Source of the DNA: Thermothelomyces thermophilus ATCC 42464
Lineage: Eukaryota > Ascomycota > Sordariomycetes > Sordariales > Chaetomiaceae
Assembly: GCF_000226095.1 (NCBI RefSeq)
Contig: NC_016475.1
Span: forward strand, 868,001 to 932,000
Direction of reading: 5' to 3'
Length of the DNA: 64,000 nucleotides
The translations under genes and the position numbers were made by a program. Shown piece after piece: positions 1 through 13,379 of this stretch. Under the pieces are notes generated by a model. That model had not been told where the DNA came from and did no database searches. It saw nothing but the letters and a program-made list of their open reading frames with translations. Every line of letters begins with the position of its first letter. Position 1 is the stretch's first letter.

Positions 1-1427
1 GCCTCTAAGGCATTAATATCAGTTCTTAGCTAGTTCTACTATATTAGTCTTAAAGCAAGGGCAAAGTAATACTTAGTAATAAAGTAACCCTTCTACCTAT
101 ACTAAATATATACTCTAGCTACCTATTAGGCTATATATACTTCTAGATTAACCTATTTTACCTATAGAGCATTACCCTTACATTTTCCTACCTTATCTTT
201 GTTAAGTCCCTTCCTCTATAGGTTAGTATATAATAAGTTAATTCTAGTCATTAATATATCTCTTTCTATATCCTTCTCTCTCTATAGTTTAGGTACTGCC
301 TACTACTCCTATATCCGCTAATACTTATTACTAAGCCAAAGGGCCTCGAGATCTATAGCAATCTTATAATATTTCTCGACCGCTATTATATAATTATCCT
401 AGGGAATTCCTTGTCTGACCGCCGTATATTTAAGTTTCAGAGAGAGGCATTATTATAATTTGATTAGGTATAGCTTATCGCTCTAAAGAAGACCGCCTGC
501 CTTCGATAGCTTAGCCTTAAATTAAATAATAAAGGTAGTAAATAGTTTGTCATCTCTCTATCAAAGGAATTCTAGTTCTAATAGGGCTACCATCTTCTTA
601 TAGAGGTTAGAGAAGATGCTCTTAAGATATTAGAGGAACTTAGTCAGGTCATACCTAACTCTTAGGCCTATAGATTTATAGTAGGCTATAACCTAAGTCT
701 ATACCTAGTATATAAGGTTTCCCTAGATAAAGACCTATTAATCGTAATTAGAGCCGATGAAATCTCTATTAGCTATAAGGACATATTCTATTATACTCTT
801 CTATACTATAAAGAGTTCCTTTTTACCATCGAAAGGTTATCTGGTTAGGAGACGCTTCTACTACGGCCGGTAAGCTTTAAGGGGTATCCTAGCTAACTTA
901 AGGGTCAGGACAGGTTAGGTTTAGGATGCTTAGAGAGTATTAATCGTTGTATTTTACTATTTTATTACTACTTAAAGAGAGTAGACAAGCTCCCATAATT
1001 CTACTAAGCCTAAGGGCCTATATACCATTAAATCCGTTATAACTACATTATTAATAACTCCCTTAAGGAGTTACTACTAGTAATAAAGGTAGTCGAAATA
1101 TAATATACTAGCCTTATAGTAACTATAGATAAGTATATAATATTCTATTTGACTACCTTAGAGAGAAAAAGGAAGAAAAATATAAGAGTTATATAGAGGA
1201 GTACCTTTTAACTAATATATATGTATATGACCTAGGTAGGGCCTGGTTAGGCTCCGGGTCGGGCGCTAACCGGGCCTTGGCCGTATATCTACTGGACGAG
1301 TTACGAACAAGTAACGAACGCTCTACAGACCTATAGGGCGTACGTAAGTAGGGCAGGGTAGGTCTATTCTAGTGCCTAGGCAAAGCCTAGGCATTGTCTA
1401 GCCTAGGTGTAGCCTAGGCCTATAACA
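1..1427 (-). mobile_element. F1: 5' end of a minus-strand Ty3/gypsy element, RIP-degraded
   Basis: This stretch aligns base for base, apart from transitions, with 18,416-19,841. It ends at the same boundary, reading GGCCTATAACA at 1,417-1,427. On the minus strand this is an LTR start of the form TGTTATAGGCC, followed by the leader and gag remnant. The flank after the boundary (CTAAG) differs from that of F2 (TTACC), so F1 and F2 are separate insertions. The element runs out of the window on the left. In-frame TAG and TAA codons are everywhere and no usable ORF survives. Confidence 0.7.
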
Positions 1428-1660
1428 CTAAGCTTAAATATAGCTTTGTTAGAGAAGTAAATATAAGCTATATCTTCTAGCTTTAAATGTTATATCTAGT
1501 ATATAAATTGGAGCTAGCTTTTCTTATAAGCTATAGTTAGATATAGCTTCTTATATAGCTAGAAGGTATAGTATTTATTCTTTATAAGATATACCTATAT
1601 AGTATTTAGGTAAAGCTAGTAGCTAGATTTCAAGGGGGTATTTATATAAGCCAGGCTTTT
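1428..1660. other. AT-rich spacer between F1 and E1, unclassified
   Basis: This is 233 bp of very AT-rich sequence rich in short interspersed inverted pieces of the type TATAGCT/AGCTATA. I see no coding remnant and no match to the other elements in the window. It may be the old target into which both F1 and E1 inserted. Confidence 0.4.
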
Positions 1661-2106
1661 TGTCACAGATAAGCACATAGACAGCCTAGCAGGCTATAGC
1701 TAGGACATAGGACATTCCGACAGCTAATCACTTAACAGACCAATTAGAAGATTATTACCACTAAGACTAAGGTCTTCACTAGTAATAATAACATATTACC
1801 GTCGACAACACGGAATTACGGAGTAGAAGGAGAAATAGTACTAGTAATAACTATTAAAGAGAGATAGACAATTATATATATATAGCTAGCTAATCACTTA
1901 TTAGGTAGACTCTAAGAGTTTACTAGTAGTAATAATTATAATCATAGTACTTATACTAAGCATTGCTAATTACTATAAGAGATAACTCTAGTGTTATTAT
2001 AAACCCTTTGGCTTTACCAAATCCCTTAGACGACCTGCCTACTTGTCCTACTTAATCTACCTTCGTCTGAACCCTTTTAGAAGAAGTCTAAGTTAGGTTC
2101 GTTATA
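1661..2106 (+). repeat. E1 5' LTR
   Basis: It starts TGTCACAGATAAGC and ends GTTATA, a RIP-altered GTCACA. It is of the same type as the two 448-bp LTRs of E2. The 3' partner is missing because E1 is cut off at 16,191. Confidence 0.85.
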
Positions 2107-2133
2107 CGTTATTACCACTCCCTTTATTCTATT

Positions 2134-4395
2134 ATAGTTTAGAACGGAGGTGACTTTGACCTCAATATCGATATAGCTATTAACGTTATAGCCGAATAGC
2201 TACTCGCCTAGCTTGGTTAACTCTATTAGCGAATCTAGGAGTTAGACTAGAGAGATAAGGCTGCTTAAGCTTAAATCAAGGAACTCGAGAACGGTAAAAA
2301 GCACTTGTAGAAATTGGTTAACGAGGCCTACGCCAAAATCAAGGTACTTGAGAGCGCTAAAGCGAGCTATATTAAGATCGAACTACCTAGTAAATACGGA
2401 GGAACTAAGGAGGACCTTGTAGGATTCCTAACAAACCTCTAATCCTACTTCTAGCTTAATAACGACAAGTTTCCGGACGATAAAGCCAAAGTCCTCTATA
2501 TAGCTATGAGACTAGAGGGCAAGGCACTTAGATGGTTTAAGCCTATATAGAATGACTATCTTATTAAGGAAGATAAAGATAACTAAGACACGTTTATATA
2601 AGTAGTCTTTCGATCCTATGACTATTTTAAAGAAAAGCTTTAGAAGGTTTTTAGTAATAAAGATAAGAAGATTTATATATAAGAAAGACTTACTAATCTC
2701 TAATAGACTAAGTTAATAGCCTTTTATATTATATAGTTTAGATAAGATATATTTAAGTCTTAGCTTAACGATAAGGCATTAATATAATTATTCTATAATA
2801 GCTTAAAGGAAAAGGTTAAAGACAAGCTATATAAGTATAATTAGCCTAAGACCCTAGATGAATACATTATATAGGCTATTAAAATCGATAATTAACTCTA
2901 TATATAGGAGTAACAGAAACAAGGCTAAATAAATAGAACTATAGTTAAGGCTAACGATAAGAAAAAGTAAGCGTACGTTAGTACCTTATATAGGACGTAC
3001 CCTAGAGCTATAGATATAGATATAGCATAGAAGTAGGACTAGAAGAAGACGACTAAAGACAAGTCTAATGTTACTTACTATAACTATAAAAAGAAAGGGC
3101 ACTATAAGCGAGAATGTCGAAGCCCGAAGAAAGAGTAAAAGACAGTCCCTAGAAAGGAAATTATAGCTATTGACGAAACTACTAAGGACGTTATCAAAGT
3201 AGCGGCCACGAGCTATAAAGATAGGGGCAGTAATATAGATAGTCTTAGATACGATAGTAATAGTAAAGACGAATAAGTATTATACTCCGAACTAATCACT
3301 ATAGACCTAGAGATAGGTCTTGCCGAATAGGATATAGTAGGAAAGTATATACTACTAATTTCGATTTTCCTAGCCTTGAGGTAGTAGGGTTTTATAATTA
3401 TATAGAGGTAGGATAGATCGTAGATAACCGACACCTAAGGAATCGAAAGACCTAGACCTAATATTCCATTCCTCTAGGAACGAATTAAATAGTACTATAA
3501 TAAAGTTTTCCGACTTAACACGGAACTATACGAATGGGATAGACGCTTAATTTAACTTACCTGGTAAAGTAATAAGATAAAGGACAAAACGAAGGAACTC
3601 CGACATATTATAGAAACCATTAAAGAAGGACAGCCTATAATATATAATAGGCCTAATAGTCATACCGAGTACCTTGACGACTAGTAACTTAGTAACGACA
3701 TATGGAACCTAGAATACTAGTTTATACGCACGAACCACGGAAAGGATAAGCGTATATAGAGAAGCTATTAGAAGAAATACTCCTACTATAGCATTAGAGT
3801 ACCTATAGTCTATATATAATGGGAAGGATTCAGGAAAGAATTCTAATACCTCCTAGGCAACGCTATATAACTATATCCTCGACACAAGGCATATACGCAA
3901 GTGCCCTAGTTCTAGTATATAGTATATAGATGCCAATACTACTTCCGCGACAAATTCGAAAATAATTATTAGCCGACCCGACAAGGAAATAAGAACAGAA
4001 GCCTCTGCCCTATAGAATAGGTCTACGATATAAGAAATAGAGCAGCCGAATTGCTCTAGAAGATCGAAGCCTACGATCTAGAAGGCATTACGATAGTTCT
4101 AAGACAAGCCTAGCCTAGGTACTATAGAACGGGACGAGATATATAGGACTTGTACTAGAGTAACAATTACCTCTATTACGTAAACGAAAAGAAATCGCGA
4201 ATTTGGGAGCTTTAGATAAAGCTATGGTATATATGACGAGAAGTAAAACAGACTTAATAGTAGAAAGCCGTAAGCACTTAATGGTTTATAGAAATGAGTA
4301 CGATCGACGAAGCTATTATTAGCCGAATAACTAAAGAGGTTAGCACTGACCTAGGAAACAGGTCAGGGCCCTTCGAGGGGCCCGGAAACTATTAA
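2134..4395 (+). pseudogene. E1 gag, RIP-inactivated
   Basis: This is the nucleocapsid/capsid polyprotein of the chromovirus, 754 codons including the stop. The ATG has mutated to ATA. Gln and Trp codons are replaced in place by TAG/TAA and the zinc-knuckle cysteines have become tyrosines. There is no net indel relative to the other three copies. Confidence 0.8.
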
Positions 4396-5790
4396 CGCCT
4401 ATATAGTAGTAAGTGGTAGCGTAGTATAAGAGGAACTAGCGTAAGAGACCACTATATCGAGACCTCCTAGCAGAAATATAGGAAATCGCTATAATCTTTA
4501 GACAACGGTAGTAAGATAAGCAACTATAGATAATAGTATAATGGAAACAGTATAAAATGCTCGCACTAGTAGATAGTAAAGCAGAGATAAACCTAATTTC
4601 GCCGACGCTTATAAATTAGCTATAGATACCCTAGAGAATAAAGCGGAAGTATAGCATAGTCAAAAGGCTATTTCCGATGTAATAGATATATAAGGAGACT
4701 GAACTGATCGATATTACTATAATAGGAAAGACTATAGTAATCGTATTTAGCATTATAGACATAGGTAATAACAAAGATATAATATTAGGGTTACTATAGT
4801 ATAAAGACTATAACCCAGACATTAGCTAGAAGAATAGTAGCTACCTATAACCCTAAACGGAATCGTATTCGACTAGCGAGATAGGGAACATATAAGGATT
4901 ACAAGCAGACAATGCTTAAGGGAAGGTATATCCTATAGATCTACCGTAAGAGACGAATAGTGGCAGACAGACTACTATAGACTCTGGAAGAGGTAGTATA
5001 ACGATATCGATATCGTAACAGGAGGAACGAGCCGAACCGCCGATAGCTATTCTCTCCGTTAACGAATGTAAAGCACTATAATTAGAGTAGTAGGTTAAGA
5101 CAGGAGAAATTGCTAGTATCGCTATAGATAGAACTAAGTTTATATACTATTAGAAAACCAAGAGATAAGACAAGACTAGGGAAGTACCAAAGGAATATAA
5201 AGGATACCTAGCATTCGAACCGAAATATCTAGAAGGACTACTAGAATATGGCCTATAGGATCATGAGATCAAGCTTAAGGAAGGAGTACGACTAAAGTTC
5301 TTTAAAATCTATTATATAAGTTAGACTTAGAACGAAGAACTTAAGCGATATTTAGAGGAGAACCTTTGAAAAGAATATATCTACCTATTAATATCGCTAG
5401 TAGGCTACCTAGTCCTATTTGTGCCTAAGAAAGACGGAAAGCTATAGTTATATATTAATTATTAGTAACTTAACGAATAAACTATAAAAAACCAATACCT
5501 ATTACTATTAATCTTACAGCTCTAAGATTAATTAGTAAGAGCCTAATATTTTACGTGTCTTAACTTGCTATCGGCCTATAACTATATATAGATTAAAGAA
5601 GGCAATAAGTAGAAAACGGCCTTTAGGATACCCTATAGCTACTACGAGTACCTCGTTATATTATTCGGACTTACAAACGCGCTAGCAACGTTCTAAGCTC
5701 TAATTAATCAAGCTATCCGACCCTTTCTCGACAAATTTATAGTATATTATCTCGATAACATACTTATCTTCTCCAAGACAATAGACGAAC

Positions 5791-6238
5791 TGTCACAGAT
5801 AAGCACATAGGCGGCCTGGCAGGCTATAGCTAGGACGCGGGACATTCCGACAGCCAATCACTTGACAGACCAATCAGAAGATTATCACCGCCAAGACTAA
5901 GGTCTTCACTAGTGATAATAGCATGTCACTATCGATAACACAGAATCACGAAGTGAAAGGAGAAGTAGTACTAATGATAACTATTAAAGAAAGACAGACC
6001 ATTATATATATATAGCTAGCCAGTCACTCGTTATAGTAAACTTTAGGAGTTCGCCAGTAGTAACAATTATAATTACAGTACTTATACCAAGCATTGCTAA
6101 CTACTATAAGAGATAACTCTAAGTGTTATTATAAATCCTTTAGCTTTACTAAATCCCTTAGACAACCTATACGCTTGTCCCACTTTACCTACCTCCGTCT
6201 AGGCCCTTTTAGAAGAAGTCTGAGTTAGGTTTGTTACA
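5791..6238 (+). repeat. E2 5' LTR
   Basis: 448 bp, TGTCAC to GTTACA. Its U3 contains a CCAAT motif near 5,858 and an AT-rich TATA stretch near 6,003-6,014. Confidence 0.93.
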
Positions 6239-6265
6239 CGTTATTACCACTCCCTTTGTTCTATT

Positions 6266-8527
6266 ATAGTTTAGAATAGAGGTAACTTCGACCTCGACAT
6301 TGACATAGCTACTAACGTTATAGCCGAATAGCTGCTTGCTTAGCTTGGTCAACTCTAGTAGCAGATCTAGGAGTTAGACCAGAGAGACAAGGCTGCTTAA
6401 GCTCGAATCAAGGAACTCGAGAACCGTAAAAAGTACTTGTAGAAGTTAGTTAACAAGGCCTACGCTAAAATCGAGGCACTCAAGGGCGCTAAAGCGAAGC
6501 GTATTAAGATCGAACTACCTAGTAAATATGGAGGAACTAAGGAGGATCTTATAGGATTTCTAATAAACCTCTGATCCTACTTCTGGCTTAATAACGACAA
6601 GTTTCCGGATGATAAAGCCAAAGTCCTTTACGTAGCTACGAGACTAGAGGGCAAGGTACTTAGATAGTTTAAGCCTACGTGGAACGACTACCTTACTAAG
6701 GAAGATGAAGACGACCGAGACGCGTTTATATAGGTAGTCTTCTAATCTTACGACCGTTTTAAAGAAGAGCTTCGAAAGGTTTTTAGCGATAAAGACGAGA
6801 AGATTTATATATAAGAAAGACTTGCTAATCTCTAATAGACCAAGTTAGCAGCCTCCTATACCGTATAGTTTAGATAGGATATACTCAAGTCTTAGCTTAA
6901 CGATAAGGCGTTAATATAACTATTCTATAATAGCTTAAAGGAAAAGGTCAAAGACAAGCTATATAAGTATAATCAGCCTAAGACCCTAGACAAATATATC
7001 GTATAGGCCATTAGAATTAATAATCGACTCTATATACAAGAGTAATAGAAACAAGGTTAAATAAACGGAACTACAGTTAAGGCTAACGACAAGAAAAAGC
7101 GAGCATACGTCAGTACCTCGTATAGGACGTATCCTAGAGCTATGGATATAGATACAGCATAGAAGCAGGACTAGAAGAAGATAACCAAAGACAAGTCTAA
7201 TGTTACCTACTATAACTATAGGAAGAAAGGGCACTATAAGCAAGAATGTCGTAGCCCGAAGAAAGAGTAGAAGACAGTCCCTAGAAAGGAAATTACGGCT
7301 ATCGATAAAACTACCAAGGACGTTATCAAAGTAGTAGCTATAAGCTATAAAGACAAGGATAGTAATACGGATAGTCTTAGATATGACGATAATGGTAAAG
7401 ACAAACAAGCACCGTACTCCGAACTAGTTACTATAGACCTAGAGACAGGTCTTGCCGAATGGGACATGGCAGGAGAATATACACCGCCAGTTTCGATTCT
7501 CCTAGCCTTGAGGTAGTAGGGCTTTACGGTTATATAGAGGTAGGATAGATCGTAGACAACCGATACCTAAGGAATCGAAAGACCCGGACCTAATGTTCTA
7601 TTCCTCTAGGAACGAATCAAATAGTACCGTAACGAAGTTTTTCGGCTTAATACGGAGCTACGCGAATAGGATAGATGCCTGATTTGACTTGCCTAATAGA
7701 GCGATAGAATGAGGGACGAAATAAGGGAACTCTAACATATTATAGAAACTATCAAAGGAGAATAGCCTATAACATATAATAGGCCTAATAGCTATGCCAA
7801 GTATCTTGATAGCTAATAACTTAGTAACGACGTATAGAACCTAGAATACTAGTTTATATATGCGAACTGCGGAAAAGACGAGCGTATATAGGAAAGCTAC
7901 TAGAAGAAACACTCCTATATTAGCACTAGAGTACCTATAGTCTACGTATAATGGGAAGGATTTGGGAAAGAATTCTAATACCTCCTAGGCAACACTACGC
8001 GACTATACCCTTAACACGAGGCATATACGCAAGTGCCCTAGTTCTAGTGTGTGGTATACAAATGCCGATACCACTTCTATAATAAATTCGAAAACAATCA
8101 CTAGCCAACCCGACAAGGAAACGAGGACAGAAGCTTATACCCTGTAGAATAGGTCTACAATATAGGAAACAGAGCGGCCGAATTGCTCTAGAAGATCGAA
8201 GCCTATAATTTAGAAAGTATCACGATAGTTCTAAGACGAGCCTAGCCTAGGTACTACGGAATAGGACGAGACACGTAGGACTCGTGCTAGAGTAACGATT
8301 GCCTCTATTACGCGGACGAAAAGAAATCGCGAATTCGGGAGCTTTAGACGAAGCTATGGTATATACGATGGAAAGCAGAATGGACCTAATAGTAGGAAGC
8401 TGTAAGCACTTAATGGCTTATAGAGATAAGTACGATCGATAAAGCCGCTATTAGCCGAACAACTAAAGAGGTTAGCACTGACCTAGGAAACGGGTCAGGG
8501 CCCTTTAAGGGGCCTAGAAACCATTAA
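6266..8527 (+). pseudogene. E2 gag, RIP-inactivated
   Basis: A 754-codon gag frame whose ATG has become ATA (6,266). The CCHC knuckle near 7,205-7,250 reads YYNYRKKGHYKQEC, with its first two cysteines changed by RIP. The TAA at 8,525-8,527 is at the same position in all four copies and is probably the real stop. It is a structural protein that packages element RNA in the cytoplasm. Confidence 0.82.
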
Positions 8528-11500
8528 CGCCCGCGTAGTAGCAAGTAGTAGTATAGTATAGGAGGGACTAGTGTAAGAAACTACTATATTAAGACCTCCT
8601 AGTAGAAATATAAGAAATCGTTACAATCTTTAGACGACAGTAGCAAGATAAGCAATTATAGATAATAGCATAATAGAAATAGCACGAAATGCTCGTACTA
8701 GTAGATAGTAGAGTAGAGATAAATCTAATTTTGCCGACACTTGTAAATTAGCTATAGATACCCTAGAGAATAAAGCAGAAGCATAATATAGTCAAAGGGC
8801 CATTTCCGACGTAATAGGTATATAGGGAGACCAAACCAATCGACATTACAATGGTAGGAAAGACTACAGCAGTTATATTTAGCATCATAGACATAGGTAA
8901 CGACAAAGACATAATATTAGGGTTACTATAGTATGAAGACTATAACCTAGACATTAGCTAGAAGAATAATAGCTACCTATAACCCTAAATAGAGTCATAT
9001 TTGACTAGCAAGATAGGGAGCGCGTAAGGATCGCGAGTAGACAATGCTTAAGGAAAGGCATGTCCTACAGATCCACTACAAGAGATGGACAGTGGTAGGC
9101 AGACTACTACAGACTCTAGAAGAGGCAGTATAACGACATCGATATCGCGACAGGAGGAACGAGCTGAACCGCCGATAGCTGTTCTCTCTATTAATAAATG
9201 CGGAGCACTGTAATTAGAGTAGTAGGTTAAGATAGGAGAAATCGCTAGTATCGCTATAGACAGAACCAAGTTTGTATACTATTAGAAAACCGAGAGACGA
9301 GACAAGACTAGGGAAGTACTAAAGGAATACGAAGGATACCTAGCATTTAAACCAAAATATCTAGAAGGACTACTAGAATATAGCCTATAGGATTACGAGA
9401 TTAAGCTTAAGGAAGGAGTATAATTAAAGTTCTTTAAGATTTACTATACGAGCTAGATATAGAACGAAGAACTTAAGCGATATTTAGAGGAGAACCTTCG
9501 AAGAGGATATATCTGCCTATTAATATCGCTAGCAGGCTACCTAATCCTATTTATGCCTAAGAAAGATAGAAAGCTATAGTTATATGTTAACTATCGGTAA
9601 CTTAACGAACAGACCGTGAAAAACCGATACTTGTTACCGCTAATCTTACGGCTCCGAGATTAGTTAACAGGAGCCTAATATTTTATATATCTTAACTTGC
9701 TATCGGCCTATAACTATATATAGATTAAAGAAGACAATAAGTGGAAAACGGCCTTTAAGATACCCTATAGCCACTATAAGTACCTTGTCATACCATTCGG
9801 ACTGACAAACGTGCTAGCAACATTCTAAGCCCTAATTAATCAAGCTATCCGACCCTTTCTCGACAAATTTACAGTATATTATCTTGACGATATACTTATC
9901 TTCTCTAAGACGATAGACGAACATTAGAAGTATATAAAAGTAGTGCTAGACATGCTATATATATATAAGCTATTAGTTAATAAGGAAAAAAGCGAATTCC
10001 ATGTTAGGAAGATAGTCTTTTTAGAATACGAAATATCCCTAGGACAAATCCGGATAGAACCTTTAAAGGTTAAAGCTATCAAGAATTAGCTACGACCGAC
10101 GTTAGTTACGGAAGTACAAAGCTTCATCAGATTTACGAACTTCTACCGGATGTTCATCAGGAACTTTAGAGCAATTATACGACCTTTATATAAGCTTACT
10201 AAGAAGAATGCTAAATTCTAATAGGAAGAGTAATATAAGCAAGCATTTACGTAAATTCGCGATGCTATTACCAAAGATCTAGTACTAGTACTACCAGACC
10301 CTAAGAAGCCATTTGAGGTAGAAATAGACGCTTTAGACTACGCCATCGGAGGATAATTAAGATAACGAGATAGACAAGGAAAGCTACATCTTATAGCCTT
10401 CTTTTTAAAGAAGCTCGATAGACTATATCTTAATTATCTAATCTATAATAAGGAACTACTTACGATTATCGAAGCTTTCAAGGAATGGTAACTATACCTT
10501 AGTAGCACGATTAAACCGGTACAAGTATATACAGATTATAAGAATTTGCGATACTTTATAACGACAAAGGAGCTTAACAGACAATAAATATAATAGGCAG
10601 AATTCCTCGCAGAATTTAACTTTGAGATCCACTATAAGAAGGGCAAAGAGAACGTATAAGCAGACATCTTAAGTCGATGAACAGATTATACGGAAGGACG
10701 AATGGGAACGATACTACCATTGTTTAAGGAATAGACAGACGGAATGCTATATCACAAAATGTAGACACCTATAGAAGATAATCTACTTGACTTGTTCCTA
10801 GAATGTTACGTAATCTTTCGAGAAGAAAGGATTAACGAGGTATAGTATCAAGTAGTACCTAGACTACTAATACCTAACGGAGTAGAAGAAAGAGATAGGA
10901 AACTCTGGTACCGAGGCAAAGCATATATCTACGACAAAGATTAATAGCTATAGATGATTCGAGAACTCTATAAGTCGAAACTTGGAGGATATAAAGGAGT
11001 TACAAAGACTGTTACACAAGTCAAGAAACACTATGACTTTCTATAGTTGATGGCACGAGTTAAGGAAGTCGTATGGAATTACGACATCTGTAATCGGAGC
11101 AAAACGGTACAATATAAGCTATATAGGCTACTTTAGCTACTGCTAATAGCTAATAAACTATAGAGTTTAGTTATAATAGACTTTATTACGAAGCTGCTAG
11201 AATCTAAGGATATAGCTATAGGAGTGACCTACGATAGTATTCTTACTATAATAGATTGCCTGACTAAGTGGGTATACTTCTTTCCCTATAAGGAGTCCTA
11301 GATAGCGGAACAGTTGGTAGACGTAATCTATTGGTAAGTTACATTAGTATATGCTTAGCCGTAAGAATGGATCACCGACAGAGATACGAAGTTCGCGTCG
11401 AAGTTCTAGCAAGTGTTAATATAATGATTAGGCGTTAATAGCAAGCTGTCAACGGCATATCACCTACAGACTGACGGATAAACAGAGCGACTAAACCAAG

Positions 11501-12237
11501 TTATTAAGCAGTACCTCCGCTCTTATGTCAACTACTAGCAAAACGACTAGGTTATACTATTACCAACAGTATAACTTACTTACAATATAACGCTAATAGA
11601 AACAACCAAAGTCATACCGTTCTTTACAAACTACAGATATAAAGCAAACCTTAGGCAAGGACTAGAGGTTATAGTGCCAAGAGCAGTAGTCAAAGTAGAA
11701 CAAATGTACGTACTATATAAAAAGCTCAAAAAGGAACTCGAGTTTATCAGAACCAGAATAAAGAATTACTACGACAAACATAGGCTCGAGGGACCTTGCC
11801 TAGAGAGGGGAGACAAAGTCTACTTGATTATATAGAACTTACAAACCAAACAACCAAGCACGAAGCTAGACTTTAAGAAGATTAGACCCTTTATTATCAA
11901 AGAACGAATTTCGATATCTAACTACTAACTATTGTTACTGTCATCTATATAACTATAGATAGATATTTTTTATATTTCACTTCTTAAACTAGTACTAAAG
12001 AACGCCAAGGTTGCCACGTATATCGAAGCAAAGGACAAAGAGGAAAAATAAGACGTTAAAGAAATTCTAGATTTACATATTATTAATAGGGAACTATAGT
12101 ACCTAGTCAAATAGCTTAATTTTAGACTAGAAGATAACTCATAGGAACTAGTCAAGAATTTAAACTACCCTAAGAAACTAGAACAGTTCTACCGGCAGAA
12201 CCCAGATCGACTAAAGGGAAATCTAAGACAGAACTAA
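8527..12237 (+). pseudogene. E2 pol (protease-RT-RNase H-integrase-chromodomain), RIP-inactivated
   Basis: Pol lies in the -1 frame relative to gag. Domains in order: retropepsin (motif LVDSRVEINLI near 8,695-8,725, the Gly of DSG mutated to Arg), RT with an FVPKKD-type box (here FMPKKD) near 9,550 and YLDD near 9,880, RNase H with a degraded TDASDY motif near 10,330, and a DDE integrase (VIIDFITKLLE region near 11,165; DGQTERLNQ region near 11,470). The C-terminal chromodomain lies at about 12,040-12,200. There are many TAG/TAA codons and no net length change from the other copies. Pol ends at TAA 12,235-12,237. Confidence 0.88.
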
Positions 12238-12547
12238 AGATAGCGCCCTAGTCGATAGCATCGATAGCATTATTAATCTATGACGAGGGCATAGTAGGCG
12301 TCTCTTGCTGCTTAACCTCCTCTAACTTGTCTAAGGTCGACAGACTACATGCCACTATATTGGCACCTTTCTCTACCAAAAACTCCTTCTACTGACAAAG
12401 ATGCCGGAGCCGTATAAGCTTTTCGGACAACTTGTGCTAAGCTTCTTCTAGACGGCGTTAGGATTTATCTAGCTCAAGCTTAGCACGACGCTTAGTATCC
12501 TTGATATAATGCTACTCCTAGAGAATACGATCCACTAGAACGAACAT
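12170..12547 (-). pseudogene. E2 antisense reading frame, coiled-coil-like protein
   Basis: This minus-strand frame of 126 codons starts with ATG at 12,547 and stops opposite the end of the chromodomain. The only in-frame stops are TAG/TAA, where Gln/Trp would be expected. Residues are charged and heptad-like, with the core motif LRHLCQ followed by FLVEKG and TLDKLEEV. The same type of frame lies at the same place in E1, E3 and E5, although the DNA of the tails differs. Its function is unknown. See the finding on antisense frames. Confidence 0.6.
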
Positions 12548-12926
12548 TAGGAATCATACTTAAAAAAAAAAAAAAAAAAGAGACAAGCTTATAGGAAGAA
12601 AGTAAGATGCCTAAGCTATCGTAAGAACGACCTCGACAAACGTAGGCCTTGTAACGCTTTGTACACGCGATCATTTTACAGACAAGACCTTGTAACGCGC
12701 ACCAAGAGCAAGGTATAACAACAAAACCGTTCTTAGCGATGTTCTAAGTAAGGGAAGTATAGTAACGTGCAGAATATAACTTCCGTTTCTCTACCGGCAT
12801 CTTGTTAACATAGCAACCGTAACATAGAAACAGGAAGAATATAGTACTTACAAGCGAAGGTTGTTAGCGCTATTTGAAACGGCCTAAGAGGGCTTTTAGG
12901 TCGAAAGCCTTAAAGGAAGGGCATCG
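12548..12926. other. E2 3' untranslated tail before the LTR
   Basis: This stretch lies between the start of the antisense frame and the 3' LTR. It contains an A-run at 12,563-12,579 and a repeated CTTGTAACGC motif. A purine-rich AAAGGAAGGGCA stretch just before the LTR is the likely polypurine tract. I see no coding capacity. Confidence 0.5.
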
Positions 12927-13374
12927 TGTCATAGATAAGTATATAGGCGGCCTGGCAGGCTATAGCTAGGACGTAGGACATTCCGACAGCCAATCACTTG
13001 ACGGACCAATCAGAAGATTATTACCGCCAAGACTAAGGTCTTCACTAGTAATAATAGCATGTCACCGTCGATAACGTAGAATTACAAAGTGAAAGGAGAA
13101 GTGGTACTAGTGATAACTATTAAAGAAAGACAGACCATTATATATATATAGCTAGCTAGTCACTCGTTATAGTGGACTCTGGGAGTTTACCAGTGGTAAC
13201 AATCACAATCATAGTACTTATACCAAGCATTGCTGACTACTGTGAGAGATAACTCTAAGTGTTGTTATGAACCCTTTGGCTTCACCGAATCCCTTAGACG
13301 ACCTGTACACTTGTCCCGCTTCACCTACCTCCGTCTGGGCCCTTTTAGAAGAAGTCTGAGTTAGGTTCGTCACA
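12927..13374 (+). repeat. E2 3' LTR
   Basis: 448 bp, TGTCAT to GTCACA, followed directly by the target duplication CGAAC. It is less mutated at its end than the 5' LTR. Confidence 0.93.
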
Positions 13375-13379
13375 CGAAC

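Larger units (their letters stand above)
1661..5790 (+). mobile_element. E1 chromovirus, left part (LTR, gag, protease, start of RT)
   Basis: This is the left half of a Ty3/gypsy chromovirus, interrupted at 5,790 by E2. The gag start codon at 2,134 has become ATA and the gag stop is at 4,393-4,395, which gives the same 2,262-nt frame as in the other copies. The pol frame is -1 relative to gag. It carries the degraded retropepsin near 4,565 and the RT up to a YLDN form of the YLDD box near 5,745-5,765. After E2 and one copy of the CGAAC target duplication are removed, the RT continues in frame at 13,380. The pol interval is then exactly 3,516 nt, as in E2, E3 and E5. Confidence 0.9.
5791..13374 (+). 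mobile_element. E2: full-length chromovirus (Ty3/gypsy) nested in E1
   Basis: This is a complete 7,584-bp element with two 448-bp LTRs. It is flanked by the 5-bp target duplication CGAAC at 5,786-5,790 and 13,375-13,379. Its order is LTR, gag, protease, RT, RNase H, integrase, chromodomain, 3' tail with an antisense reading frame, and LTR. It sits inside the reverse transcriptase of E1, just after the YLDD box. RIP-type stops occur throughout. The YLDD catalytic box near 9,878-9,900 is still intact, unlike E1, E3 and E5, where the second Asp reads Asn. It cannot move by itself. Confidence 0.95.

Noticed and set aside
6986-7408. Minus-strand open frame of 140 codons over E2 gag, with equivalents at 24,077-24,325 and 37,301-37,699.
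   Set aside because: It is purely antisense to gag. RIP turns CpA into TpA on the sense strand, which gives Leu/Ile/Tyr-rich open frames on the other strand. Composition is Leu/Val/Ile-heavy with no motif.
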